Shown: positions 8,713-17,377, numbered from the stretch's first letter. The stretch is 64,000 nucleotides of DNA from Eubacteriales bacterium (GCA_030537525.1 JAUNVU010000006.1:1-64000), one strand, 5' to 3'. Translations and numbers: made by a program. Notes: generated by a model from the sequence alone, not told the origin.

Positions 8713-10359
8713 GTGAAGGATAAAGTTTTAACCCTAGAGCAAGAACAGGAATTGCTAAGACCAATAGATGAGCACATCAGGCAAATACAAGCCAAGGTCG
8801 ATGCGCTCAGAGAAGAGGGATCGCAGAAGCTGATCGACTTGCAGCACGAGCGCAATCAACTCAAGCGCAATAAGATGATTAGCTCTGACGATAAGATGGC
8901 CGTGCTCGAGCGAATCAGACGCAGCACGGAGCAGGCCAAGGCCGTCGAAGAACAAAATAAGGACGAAGTCAAGAAGCTGGTTAAAGAGGCTGAGGACTAT
9001 CTCGATAAGCACTACGATAGTGATTACTACAATCACGTTGTTGAAAGCTGTAAGGTCGAGCGTGAAATTATCGAGGCCAATTACAATGCCCACTTAAAGG
9101 AACTAAATGAAGAGCACCGTGCTAATCTCAGCAAGCTCAGCGATAAACAGGACATCCACGATGAGAAGTATGTCCATAAGAATCGCCTCTTCGACGCCAG
9201 AGCGGAGTATCAAAAGAATCTGCAAGATGTCAAGGATAGGAAGTATGCTGCCTATACCCACAAGAACTACCTGCTAGATCTCTTGCGCATGTCTAAATTC
9301 TCTCTAAAGGAGAAATTGACCAACCGCTGGGTAAATTACAAGTATAACTTCAATAAGCGCGACTTCTTCTTGAGAAACGGTCTCTATATTGCAATTATCA
9401 TCGTCTTCATCATACTCTGTATCATCACGCCGATGGTCAAGAACATCTCACTTCTGACCCTGCACAACATCTTGAATATTTTACAGCAAGCATCACCTAG
9501 AATGTTCTTGGCACTTGGTGTTGCAGGTGTCATCCTACTCACTGGTACAGACCTTTCAATAGGTCGTATGGTCGGTATGGGCATGACGGCCTCAACCATC
9601 ATCATGCATAACGGCCCGAATACGGGTATGGTCTTCGGCAAGGCCTTCGACCTCACTCACCTGCCAATCGGCTTGAAAATGATCATGGCTCTTGTCGTCT
9701 GTATTGTCCTCTCGACAATCTTCACCGCAATTGCAGGCTTCTTCACAGCAAGATTTAAGATGCACCCCTTTATCTCAACCATGGCGAATATGCTGATCAT
9801 CTTCGGTATTGTCACCTACTCGACCAAGGGTGTGTCCTTCGGTGCAATTGATCCTAAAATCAATAAGATCATCATGCCAAAGATCCACGGCTTCCCAACG
9901 ATTATCCTGTGGGCTGTAGCTGCCATTGCCATTATCTGGTTTATCTGGAATAAGACGACCTTCGGCAAAAATCTCTACGCCGTCGGTGGTAACCCTGAAG
10001 CAGCTGCCGTAACTGGTATCTCCGTATTCAAGGTCACCATGGGCGCCTTCATCTTAGCTGGTATTCTCTACGGCTTCGGCTCCTGGCTAGAATGTATCCG
10101 CATGATCGGCTCTGGTTCAGCAGCTTATGGACAGGGTTGGGAAATGGACGCCATTGCTGCTTGTGTGGTCGGTGGTGTCTCCTTTACTGGTGGTATCGGT
10201 AAGATCCGCGGGGTGGTTACTGGTGTCTTCATCTTTACGGCTCTAACCTATTCGCTAACTATTCTCGGTATCGACACTAACCTACAATTCGTCTTCTCAG
10301 GCATTATCATTCTGATCGCAGTCACCCTCGACTGTCTGAAGTACGTCCAGAAGAAATAA
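8713..10359 (+). CDS. mglC: Galactoside ABC permease with a long N-terminal coiled-coil extension
   Basis: A 548-residue protein whose C-terminal ~330 residues match MglC/RbsC-type permeases, including GTDLSIGRMVG and AVGGNPEAAAVTGI and about ten membrane segments. The first ~215 residues precede any membrane segment and are highly charged and helical (rich in E, K, R, Q, D), resembling a cytosolic coiled coil. E. coli MglC is about 336 residues and has no such part. The GTG start at 8713 follows AGGAGG with 6-base spacing and is the only well-supported start, so the extension appears to be translated. It could scaffold MglA or the cell pole; that is inference. Confidence 0.87.
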   Translation: MKDKVLTLEQEQELLRPIDEHIRQIQAKVDALREEGSQKLIDLQHERNQLKRNKMISSDDKMAVLERIRRSTEQAKAVEEQNKDEVKKLVKEAEDYLDKHYDSDYYNHVVESCKVEREIIEANYNAHLKELNEEHRANLSKLSDKQDIHDEKYVHKNRLFDARAEYQKNLQDVKDRKYAAYTHKNYLLDLLRMSKFSLKEKLTNRWVNYKYNFNKRDFFLRNGLYIAIIIVFIILCIITPMVKNISLLTLHNILNILQQASPRMFLALGVAGVILLTGTDLSIGRMVGMGMTASTIIMHNGPNTGMVFGKAFDLTHLPIGLKMIMALVVCIVLSTIFTAIAGFFTARFKMHPFISTMANMLIIFGIVTYSTKGVSFGAIDPKINKIIMPKIHGFPTIILWAVAAIAIIWFIWNKTTFGKNLYAVGGNPEAAAVTGISVFKVTMGAFILAGILYGFGSWLECIRMIGSGSAAYGQGWEMDAIAACVVGGVSFTGGIGKIRGVVTGVFIFTALTYSLTILGIDTNLQFVFSGIIILIAVTLDCLKYVQKK

Positions 10360-10371
10360 TTTAAATCGATG

Positions 10372-10413
10372 CAAATTGATTTGGCCTCGAGACTCTAAAG
10401 TTTCGAGGCCTTT
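10372..10413 (+). terminator. Terminator of the mgl operon, with a repeat element at its start
   Basis: GGCCTCGAGAC and GTTTCGAGGCC form a strong hairpin followed by TTTCTC. The 12 bases just before it (CAAATTGATTTG, 10372-10383) are the exact reverse complement of 5809-5820 in the mgl promoter. Confidence 0.75.
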
Positions 10414-10459
10414 CTCATGCTAATATATTAGAAAATATTTAATGGGAGAAAGTCACATT

Positions 10460-11740
10460 TTGAACTGCGGAAGAATTTCTAAACTTAAAACCATCCTCGC
10501 CATTTTCATAGTCCTACAACTGAGTCTGACTATGCTGCCAATTGCTGCGGAATACGAAATTTATCCCCAGCTTATTCCCCAGGTCCAGCGACCTGGACTT
10601 GCTCCTATTCAACTCGATCTCTCCGACTTGCAGCTTGCTTCGCCGAATATCATTATTCGCGAATTCTTCGCCGATGGCACCTATACCGACTATCACAGAG
10701 AACTGGCTAGTGATCCTGTCTATCCCGCCTCGATGACGAAGATGATGTCTACTCTCGTCATCTTACGTGGTCTACGTGAGAAGGGAATTCCCCTCCAGGA
10801 GGTCGTTGAAGTCCAGCAATCTGATGTCCAGGGTCTGGCGGCTGCTGGTGCCTCAATTATGGGACTCTTGATCGGTGAGCTAATCCCCATCAGAGAAGCC
10901 CTCTATGGCGTTTTATTACCTTCTGGTTCAGACTCACTGCGGCTTTTGCATCGACTTGTTCACCAAGATGAGACAAGCTTCGTCGCCGATATGAATAAGA
11001 CTGCTCAGGCACTCGGTATGAAGGGGACGCATTTTGCCAATTCTACTGGCCTCTTCGACCCGTACAATTACACGACTCCTGAGGATTTAACCCTGCTCTT
11101 GCACTGTCTGTTGCAAGATCCGTTGTTTCGGGAGATCTGCTCTACTAGGTCTTATACCACGCCGCCAACCAATCTACATGGCGAAGGCATCTATTTGGAA
11201 CATACTATCCAATATTACGGCGATAAATTAAATATCGATAATGCCAGTATTACAGGTGGTAAGACAGGCTGGCTGCCAGAGGCTGGTTATTGCTTCACCT
11301 CGTTTAGGACCTTTGGTGACCGCTTAGTCATAGTTTCTACAGAGCGCGCCAGGGAGGCGGGTCAGCAAATTGAGGATCATGCGAAAATCTATCGATTCCT
11401 AGAAGAGCATCTGCCTCCGCTTCCGGAGGATGTCTCTGTGCCAAACGAGAGTGAGCGCTGGCAGACCGCCTTGTCGCCCAAGGAGGCTGGACTCGATGAC
11501 GGCACCCCTTTGAAACCACCGCAGCCAGAGCTTCATGGAGCTGCAAAGAAGCTTGAGCTGAAGATCCTGGAAACTATGGACGCCAAGGGAGCCAATGAAT
11601 ACATCAGCAGGATCAAACGGACGAAAAACTTACGTTTCGTCTACTACTCCTTGCCTGTTCTTGGCCTGATTGTTTTAATTTCAAGTCTGCACCATTACAG
11701 GGAGAAAAGACGTCGTTACAAGCGTCCGAAACGCCTCTAA
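10460..11740 (+). CDS. D-alanyl-D-alanine carboxypeptidase-like protein (peptidase S11)
   Basis: A 426-residue exported protein of the low-molecular-weight penicillin-binding protein family. It has an N-terminal signal/anchor segment, the SxxK motif as SMTK, the third motif as KTGW, and a C-terminal hydrophobic anchor followed by a basic tail (KRRRYKRPK). The second motif, normally SGN, reads SGS, so a conserved catalytic-site asparagine is absent. Family members trim the terminal D-Ala from peptidoglycan stem peptides outside the membrane. I prefer the TTG at 10460, with GGGAGAAA upstream, over the ATG at 10442, which lacks a binding site. Activity is uncertain because of the SGS change. Confidence 0.85.
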   Translation: MNCGRISKLKTILAIFIVLQLSLTMLPIAAEYEIYPQLIPQVQRPGLAPIQLDLSDLQLASPNIIIREFFADGTYTDYHRELASDPVYPASMTKMMSTLVILRGLREKGIPLQEVVEVQQSDVQGLAAAGASIMGLLIGELIPIREALYGVLLPSGSDSLRLLHRLVHQDETSFVADMNKTAQALGMKGTHFANSTGLFDPYNYTTPEDLTLLLHCLLQDPLFREICSTRSYTTPPTNLHGEGIYLEHTIQYYGDKLNIDNASITGGKTGWLPEAGYCFTSFRTFGDRLVIVSTERAREAGQQIEDHAKIYRFLEEHLPPLPEDVSVPNESERWQTALSPKEAGLDDGTPLKPPQPELHGAAKKLELKILETMDAKGANEYISRIKRTKNLRFVYYSLPVLGLIVLISSLHHYREKRRRYKRPKRL

Positions 11741-11792
11741 AGCTTTCATAATTAGCCCATATTTGCTATATTAGCTATGCGTTTAAGGGATA

Positions 11793-11842
11793 GCGAGGAG
11801 ACCCATCTAACTTCCTCGCAGAATTAGCCTGTGGGCTTGGAA
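11793..11842 (+). promoter_or_regulatory. Structured leader upstream of rnfC
   Basis: The 116-base gap before rnfC holds two short hairpins, GCGAGGA/TCCTCGC (11793-11799 and 11813-11819) and AGCC/GGCT (about 11827-11838), after an AT-rich stretch (TGCTATATTA) that may contain the -10. It matches no riboswitch I know. Confidence 0.35.
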
Positions 11843-11856
11843 AGTGAGGATGCTCG

Positions 11857-13197
11857 ATGGATTTTTTCGCTCGATCTGGGATTCACCCACCCGAGTCTAA
11901 GCATACTGAGCATGCAGAACTGAAGGTTTTAGAGCGCTTTCCGCTCATTCGTATCCCCCTGCAACAACAAATTGGCCCTGGCACTAAGGCGTGCGTCAAG
12001 AGAGGCGACGAGGTTTATGTCGGCCAGATCATTGGCGAGCCGATCGCTGATATGTCGGTACCAATTCACAGTTCAGTTTCTGGGAAAGTAGAGCGGATAG
12101 TCACTGAGATACAGCATACGGGTCGACCGATGTCCTTGGTCGAGATTAAAAATGACTTTAAGTATAATCCACTGCCCGAGCTGGCCCCTCCCGAAGTTTT
12201 CGACAAGGAATCCTTCGTTGCCGCCGTGCGGGCCTCTGGCCTTGTTGGCCTTGGTGGCGCCGGCTTCCCCACTCACTTCAAATTAAATCCACCGCCTGAT
12301 AAGCAAATCGACCTCCTCCTGATCAACGGCATGGAGTGCGAGCCCTATATCACCTCTGACGATTTACAGATGCGTGAATATGGTGCCGAAATTCTCGCAG
12401 GCGTTGAGCAGGTGCTCAAGTGGTTAGAAATACCACAGGCCATTATCGGTGTCGAGCACAATAGCCCGAGCGGCAATCAGAATTTAAAGCAATTAATTCA
12501 AGAATCAAATATAGCTGACAAGGTAAAATTGGTCACCCAACGTGCCCGCTATCCTCTTGGAGCAGAGAAGATGCTCATCTATAAATTGACTGGTCGTGTT
12601 GTACCTGAAGGCGGTCTGCCCCACGACGTCGGCTGTCTAGTGCTCAATGTCGGCACCTGTCGCATGATCCAGCAGTATCTCTCCACGGGTATGCCCCTTG
12701 TTCGCAAGATTGTCACTCTTGATGGTGAGGCCGTCAGACGTCCTGGAAATTATGAAATTCCCATCGGTGCGCCAATTCAGGATCTAGTCGACCTCTCTGG
12801 TGGCTTCCAGAAGAATGCGGCGAAGATCATCATGGGCGGTCCAATGATGGGTGTGGCAGTCTCTGACTTACAAGATCCAATTATCAAGAATAATAACGCC
12901 ATTTTACTGTTTTCGGCCGAACAGGCAGCGATACCCGATGAGAGCGCCTGCATCCTCTGCGGTCGCTGCACCCGCTCTTGTCCTATGGGTCTAGTGCCAA
13001 CTGCCCTTGACCAGGCAGCCCGCAAGGAGAACACGGCCAAGTTAGAGCGCTTTTATATCATGGACTGTATAGAATGTGGTTGTTGCACCTATGTCTGTCC
13101 CGCCAAGCGCTTCTTAGTTCAAAATATTCGAGTTGGCAAGCAGCTAGTGCGTCAGGAACGCAGTCGCCAAGCCGCCCTCAAGAAGGAGGAAGCCTAG
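11857..13197 (+). CDS. rnfC: Rnf complex subunit C (NADH/ferredoxin-side iron-sulfur flavoprotein)
   Basis: A 446-residue cytoplasmic-face subunit of the Rnf complex, which couples ferredoxin:NAD+ electron transfer to ion export. A glycine-rich nucleotide/flavin-binding region (GLVGLGGAGFPTHFK) lies near residue 130 and a SLBB-like region follows. Two 4Fe-4S motifs appear near the C-terminus (CILCGRCTRSCP and CIECGCCTYVCP). The length is normal for clostridial RnfC. The ATG at 11857 follows a GTGAGGA stretch. It is first in rnfCDGEAB, with rnfD starting right after its stop. Confidence 0.95.
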   Translation: MDFFARSGIHPPESKHTEHAELKVLERFPLIRIPLQQQIGPGTKACVKRGDEVYVGQIIGEPIADMSVPIHSSVSGKVERIVTEIQHTGRPMSLVEIKNDFKYNPLPELAPPEVFDKESFVAAVRASGLVGLGGAGFPTHFKLNPPPDKQIDLLLINGMECEPYITSDDLQMREYGAEILAGVEQVLKWLEIPQAIIGVEHNSPSGNQNLKQLIQESNIADKVKLVTQRARYPLGAEKMLIYKLTGRVVPEGGLPHDVGCLVLNVGTCRMIQQYLSTGMPLVRKIVTLDGEAVRRPGNYEIPIGAPIQDLVDLSGGFQKNAAKIIMGGPMMGVAVSDLQDPIIKNNNAILLFSAEQAAIPDESACILCGRCTRSCPMGLVPTALDQAARKENTAKLERFYIMDCIECGCCTYVCPAKRFLVQNIRVGKQLVRQERSRQAALKKEEA

Positions 13198-14154
13198 ATG
13201 TTAAAGGTCTCTGCCTCACCTCATATTAGGGATAATTCCAGCAGTACGAAGATCATGGGAGATGTGCTGATTGCACTTCTGCCTGCCCTGCTTTTTGCCT
13301 ACTATGTCTTCGGCTTAAGAGCGGTCATCCTTTCACTTGTCACGGTGCTGAGTTCTGTCTTCTTCGAGTGGTCTGGCAATCGCCTAATGCGTCGTCCGCA
13401 GACTATCCAAGATCTCTCGGCCGCAGTGACTGGCCTGCTCCTAGCCTTCAACTTCCCGCCCTCCCTCCCTCTGTGGATGGCGGTCCTGGGTTCCTTCGTT
13501 GCGATTATTGGCAGCAAGTTGATATTTGGCGGCATGGGACACAATATCACCAATCCTGCCTTGACTGCCAGAGTATTCTTGCTAATTTGCTTCCCCCAGG
13601 AAATGACTGATTTTTCTATCCTGGCGCGACATCTCGGCCAGGCTGGTGACTATGATCTTGTCTCTTCAGCCACGGCACTTGGCAAGCTCAGAGAGAATTC
13701 TGAGATGAGCAGTTTGAAGCAACTATTCTTCGGCCTCCAAGCCGGCTGTATCGGCGAGGTCTCCGCTGCTTTGCTTTTACTCGGCGCCGCCTATCTCCTG
13801 ATCAAGCAAGTCATTGACCCCTGGACTCCGCTGGCCTTCATCGGTTCAACCATGCTCATCGTCTGGATCGCAGGCCAGAATCCTCTCTTTCATCTCTTAT
13901 CTGGTGGCTTGATCCTCGGTGCCTTCTACATGGCTACAGACTACGTGACGACGCCTTATTCGCCGAAGGGCAAGTTCTTCTTTGGCCTCGGCTGTGGTAT
14001 CATCACTGCCCTCATCAGGCTCTATGGTGCAACCCCTGAAGGTGTCTCCTACTCTATTCTCGTCATGAATATATTGACCCCTCACCTCAATAATATCTGT
14101 CGTGAGAAACCTCTAAGTCATCATTTATCGAAGCAGGAGGTGGCCCATGGCTAA
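13198..14154 (+). CDS. rnfD: Rnf complex subunit D (membrane flavoprotein)
   Basis: A 318-residue membrane protein of the NqrB/RnfD family with about nine to ten hydrophobic segments. The SSATAL motif near residue 159 carries the threonine expected to bind FMN through a phosphoester bond, and GHNITNPALTARVF is family-typical. It starts one base after the rnfC stop behind AAGGAGGAAG and overlaps rnfG by 8 bases, so translation is likely coupled. It would form part of the ion-translocating membrane core. Confidence 0.95.
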   Translation: MLKVSASPHIRDNSSSTKIMGDVLIALLPALLFAYYVFGLRAVILSLVTVLSSVFFEWSGNRLMRRPQTIQDLSAAVTGLLLAFNFPPSLPLWMAVLGSFVAIIGSKLIFGGMGHNITNPALTARVFLLICFPQEMTDFSILARHLGQAGDYDLVSSATALGKLRENSEMSSLKQLFFGLQAGCIGEVSAALLLLGAAYLLIKQVIDPWTPLAFIGSTMLIVWIAGQNPLFHLLSGGLILGAFYMATDYVTTPYSPKGKFFFGLGCGIITALIRLYGATPEGVSYSILVMNILTPHLNNICREKPLSHHLSKQEVAHG

Positions 14155-14743
14155 GCGCACAGCTCTAAAGGATCGCGGTATCATGCCAGCCCTCGTCCTC
14201 TTCGTCATCTGCCTGCTCGCCACCACCTGTCTAGCTATGACTTATGAGCTAACTGCAGAGCGGCGGGCTAGACTCGAGCAAGAAGCTTTGATGGCTAATA
14301 AGCAAATCCTCTTCAGTACCGCCGACGAATTCAAGCCAGTCGACTACCAAGCATTGCCCAGCGGTCATGAACTTGAGCTCTTTGAAGCCGCCTATGCGAA
14401 TGGTGAGCTACAGGGTTACTTGATCCAGGCCTCAGTTAAGGGCTACGGGAAATTGGTGCCCGTGCTCTCGGCCTTTGACCCTGAAGGCCAGCTGCTCGCA
14501 ATTCTCGTTGGCGACAACGATGAGACGGCAGGACTTGGTAAGCGCATTGAAGAAGATGAGTTTAGAGCGCAATTTAGTGAGCAGAGCGCCTTTAATTACT
14601 ATTATGCAAAAGCCCAGAAGAACGCCAATCCAGAGCTGGAGCCCCTGCAGATTGATGCCATCTCAGGTGCAACTATTTCTTCTGAGGCTGTCTGTGAAGC
14701 GGTCAATATCGCCGCTGAGGCATTTAGAAGTCTTGAGGATTAG
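14147..14743 (+). CDS. rnfG: Rnf complex subunit G (FMN-binding)
   Basis: A 198-residue protein with one N-terminal membrane anchor (about residues 11-31) and an extracytoplasmic FMN-binding domain. The covalent FMN site is visible as SGATISS near residue 174, and GNDETAGLGKRI is the conserved stretch before it. The start overlaps the end of rnfD behind AGGAGGTGG. It passes electrons within the Rnf complex on the outer face of the membrane. Confidence 0.95.
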   Translation: MAKRTALKDRGIMPALVLFVICLLATTCLAMTYELTAERRARLEQEALMANKQILFSTADEFKPVDYQALPSGHELELFEAAYANGELQGYLIQASVKGYGKLVPVLSAFDPEGQLLAILVGDNDETAGLGKRIEEDEFRAQFSEQSAFNYYYAKAQKNANPELEPLQIDAISGATISSEAVCEAVNIAAEAFRSLED

Positions 14744-14752
14744 GAGGTTAAT

Positions 14753-15541
14753 ATGGCTAAGACAGAAATCAAGAAAGTACTGACCCGTGGCCTCTTACAG
14801 CAGAACCCGCTTTTAGCCCTGCTATTAGGAACTTGTCCAGCTCTCGCTGTCACAACTTCTGCAGTCAATGGACTCGGCATGGGCCTGGCCTCGACCTTCG
14901 TCCTTTTCTCGGCCAATCTGGTTATCTCGCTTTTGCGAAAATTAATTCCTGATAAGGTCAGAATTCCCGCCTTCATTACGATCATTGCGTCTTTTGTCAC
15001 CATCTTGAAATTCCTTTTGCAGGCCTTCTTGCCTGATCTCGACAAGGCACTCGGTATCTTTATACCGCTGATCACTGTTAACTGCATCATTCTTGGACGA
15101 GCTGAGGCTTTTGCCAGCAAGAATAAGCCCTTAGCTGCGATGATTGATGGTATCGGCATGGGCCTTGGCTTCACAGCCGCCCTCTTCAGCATCGGGCTCT
15201 TGCGTGAGCTCTTGGGCAATGGTTCGGCTTTTGGTTACAAATTGACCTTTTTAGAGGCGATTGGACTCAAGCCAATGACCCTCTTTGTCCTGCCGCCAGG
15301 AGGCTTCATCATCTTCGGTATTTTGATTGCCTTCAGCCAGCTTCTGATGAAGAAGCTCTATACTGACGAGCCGTATACGGCGGAGAAGGCACCGCGGATT
15401 CAACTGGATAAGGTCGAATCGGCCTATGCTGGGCAGGATCGTCAGACGGCGGAGCGCAAAGAGCGGATTCGCGGTCCCGAAGCCGTTACTGGTGCAGAGG
15501 GACAGAAACGTCAAGCTGAAGCTAGTGAGGAGGCTAAGTAG
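14753..15541 (+). CDS. rnfE: Rnf complex subunit E (membrane) with hydrophilic C-terminal tail
   Basis: A 262-residue integral membrane protein of the RnfA/RnfE/NqrD family with six hydrophobic segments and the conserved LITVNCIILGRAEAFA stretch that holds a cysteine proposed to ligate iron. Compared with usual RnfE (about 200-230 residues) it carries roughly 45 extra charged residues at the C-terminus (rich in E, R, K, Q, A), probably cytosolic. The start follows TTAGGAGGTTAAT. The next gene, rnfA, starts immediately after its stop. Confidence 0.95.
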   Translation: MAKTEIKKVLTRGLLQQNPLLALLLGTCPALAVTTSAVNGLGMGLASTFVLFSANLVISLLRKLIPDKVRIPAFITIIASFVTILKFLLQAFLPDLDKALGIFIPLITVNCIILGRAEAFASKNKPLAAMIDGIGMGLGFTAALFSIGLLRELLGNGSAFGYKLTFLEAIGLKPMTLFVLPPGGFIIFGILIAFSQLLMKKLYTDEPYTAEKAPRIQLDKVESAYAGQDRQTAERKERIRGPEAVTGAEGQKRQAEASEEAK

Positions 15542-16132
15542 ATGAAAACTCTATTGATGATTTTATTCAGTGTTATCCTGGTCGATAACCTAGTCCTCTC
15601 GAAGTTTCTCGGCATCTGCTCATTCCTCGGCCTGACGAAGAATCTGAAAAACTCCATGGGCATGTCTGCAGCTGTCACCTTCGTCATGCTAGTGGCAACT
15701 GCCGTCACCTATCCAATTTATCACCTACTACTGGCGCCGCTTAATCTGACCTACCTTGATAACTTGGTCTTCATCTTGGTTATCGCCTCAACTGTTCAGG
15801 TCATTGAGGCCATTATGCACAAGCTGCTGCCAGCTCTTTATAACGCCCTCGGCATCTACCTGCCACTGATCACCACAAACTGCGCCATCCTCGGTGTCAT
15901 GTTCTTGAACATCGATCAGGAGCTGAGCTTCGTCCAAGCTCTCGTAAATGGCCTCGGTGCAGGTCTCGGCTTCATGCTAGCGATGTTCCTCTTCGCTGGT
16001 GTCAGGCAGCGTCTTGAAGATGCCGAACCACCAGAATTTCTCAAGGGTCTTCCCATCGCCCTGATCTCAGCGGGTATTGTCTCTATGAGCTTCATGGGCT
16101 TCAAGGGCCTAGTCGAGAATCTCTTTGGATAG
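15542..16132 (+). CDS. rnfA: Rnf complex subunit A (membrane)
   Basis: A 196-residue six-segment membrane protein paralogous to RnfE, with inverted topology in the known complexes. LGICSFLG near the start and LITTNCAILG in the middle contain the cysteines proposed to hold an intramembrane iron-sulfur centre. Length is standard. The start follows GAGGAGGC within the end of rnfE, and rnfB follows 9 bases after the stop behind AGGAGG. Confidence 0.96.
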   Translation: MKTLLMILFSVILVDNLVLSKFLGICSFLGLTKNLKNSMGMSAAVTFVMLVATAVTYPIYHLLLAPLNLTYLDNLVFILVIASTVQVIEAIMHKLLPALYNALGIYLPLITTNCAILGVMFLNIDQELSFVQALVNGLGAGLGFMLAMFLFAGVRQRLEDAEPPEFLKGLPIALISAGIVSMSFMGFKGLVENLFG

Positions 16133-16141
16133 GAGGAACAG

Positions 16142-17032
16142 ATGCCAGTATTTCTCTTGCAACCAATAATCACAGCGGTCCTCCTTGTCGGGACGGTCGC
16201 TTTACTGCTTGGCCTAATCATCGTCTTGATCTTCAAGCTGTTTCATACCGAGAAGGATGAGACTGAGGCTGAGATCCTCGAAATCCTACCCGGCGTCAAC
16301 TGCGGTGGCTGCGGCTACTCTGGCTGTTCAGGTTATGCCAAGGCTCTGGCCTGCGGTGCCGATAAGGATATCAACAAATGTGCGCCAGGCGGTCAGGAAG
16401 TCATTCAGGAACTAGCTGCTAAGTTGGGTCTGGAGGCCAAGGCCTTCGTCCCCAAGGTTGCCCAGGTCCTCTGCCAGGGTTCTTGCTACTACGAGCGCCA
16501 GCGCTATGAATACAGCGGTTCAGACTCCTGTGCCTCAGCTGCAGCCCTCTTTGCAGGCCCAGGTGCCTGTATGTTCTCCTGCATCGGCCTAGGCGACTGT
16601 AAGCGCGCCTGTGACTACGGGGCCATCGAAATCATCGATGATCTCGCCAGAATCGATCCAGAGCGCTGTATCGCCTGCAAGGCCTGTGTCAAGGCCTGTC
16701 CGAAGGAAATTATCCAGATGATGCCGAAGTACTCGGACCTCTTCCTTGTGCGCTGCTCGAACCCACTACCTGGTAAAGACGTCAGAGGCAAGTGCGACAT
16801 CGGCTGTATTGGCTGCCGAGCCTGCGTCAGAGCCTGTCCCTTCGATGCGATCAGTATGGTTGAAAATAGGGCCGTGATCGATCAGGATCTCTGTCGTCAC
16901 TGCGGCGCCTGTAAGCGTGTCTGCCCAACGAAGGCTATTACCAAGGGTTTAATCAATCCTGAGGACGAGCAGAGAATCGCCAAGGCCCAGGAACTCGCAG
17001 CAAGTGAAACCGCCCTCCAAAAGAGAGCTTAA
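16142..17032 (+). CDS. rnfB: Rnf complex subunit B (multi-cluster ferredoxin-like)
   Basis: A 296-residue subunit with one N-terminal membrane anchor (about residues 5-30). A 4Fe-4S motif follows in NCGGCGYSGC...CAPGG, then a cysteine-rich block and three ferredoxin-type motifs (CIACKACVKACP, CIGCRACVRACP, CRHCGACKRVCP). This is the long clostridial RnfB, which takes electrons from reduced ferredoxin. It is the last gene of rnfCDGEAB, and no clear terminator follows before the rpmB promoter. Confidence 0.96.
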   Translation: MPVFLLQPIITAVLLVGTVALLLGLIIVLIFKLFHTEKDETEAEILEILPGVNCGGCGYSGCSGYAKALACGADKDINKCAPGGQEVIQELAAKLGLEAKAFVPKVAQVLCQGSCYYERQRYEYSGSDSCASAAALFAGPGACMFSCIGLGDCKRACDYGAIEIIDDLARIDPERCIACKACVKACPKEIIQMMPKYSDLFLVRCSNPLPGKDVRGKCDIGCIGCRACVRACPFDAISMVENRAVIDQDLCRHCGACKRVCPTKAITKGLINPEDEQRIAKAQELAASETALQKRA

Positions 17033-17048
17033 ATTTTTCTTGTTTTAC

Positions 17049-17077
17049 TTGCATCAGGCTTTTGCCTATGCTATTAT
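17049..17077 (+). promoter_or_regulatory. rpmB promoter
   Basis: TTGCAT (17049-17054), a 17-base spacer and TATTAT (17072-17077) lie 63 bases upstream of the rpmB start. Confidence 0.65.
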
Positions 17078-17089
17078 TTCAAATGCAGC

Positions 17090-17121
17090 AGCAGAAGACA
17101 GCGTCTTTTGCTCTAATTTTT
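17090..17121 (+). terminator. Attenuator-like hairpin in the rpmB leader
   Basis: A 10-bp stem (AGCAGAAGAC and GTCTTTTGCT, one G-T wobble) with a 3-base loop is followed by CTAATTTTT, ending 18 bases before the rpmB start codon. It lies inside the transcribed leader, so it may attenuate rpmB. Confidence 0.5.
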
Positions 17122-17139
17122 CAGGCAGGAGGTGGAGAA

Positions 17140-17340
17140 ATGGCCAAATGTGATATTTGTGAAAAGGACATGTTCTTTGGACGTAAGATTTCAATCACTC
17201 GTTCACAGATTTCGCGTCGTGCGAAGGTCAAGCAACGTCCCAACGTACGCAAGGTGCGAATTGTTAAAGAGAATGGCACTCCGTGCACAGCACACGTATG
17301 CACTCGCTGCCTCCGTTCTGACAAAGTTCAGCGTGCCTAG
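17140..17340 (+). CDS. rpmB: Ribosomal protein bL28, zinc-binding form
   Basis: A 66-residue protein beginning MAKCDICEK, with family-typical RRAKVKQRPNVRKVR. Two cysteine pairs (CDIC and CTRC, plus one further cysteine) show the zinc-ribbon (C+) version of bL28. The ATG at 17140 follows GGAGGTGGAGAA. The frame extends upstream to 17062 but that part overlaps the promoter and leader and has no homology to L28, so it is excluded. The gene stands alone between an rnf operon and a bidirectional terminator. Confidence 0.97.
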   Translation: MAKCDICEKDMFFGRKISITRSQISRRAKVKQRPNVRKVRIVKENGTPCTAHVCTRCLRSDKVQRA

Positions 17341-17377
17341 TTGAAATTTTTAGAACTCCTTTTGATTTTTTCTTAGT

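Noticed and set aside
17062-17139. N-terminal extension of bL28
   Set aside because: The added codons overlap the -10 and the leader hairpin and resemble no L28; GGAGGTGG supports the ATG at 17140.
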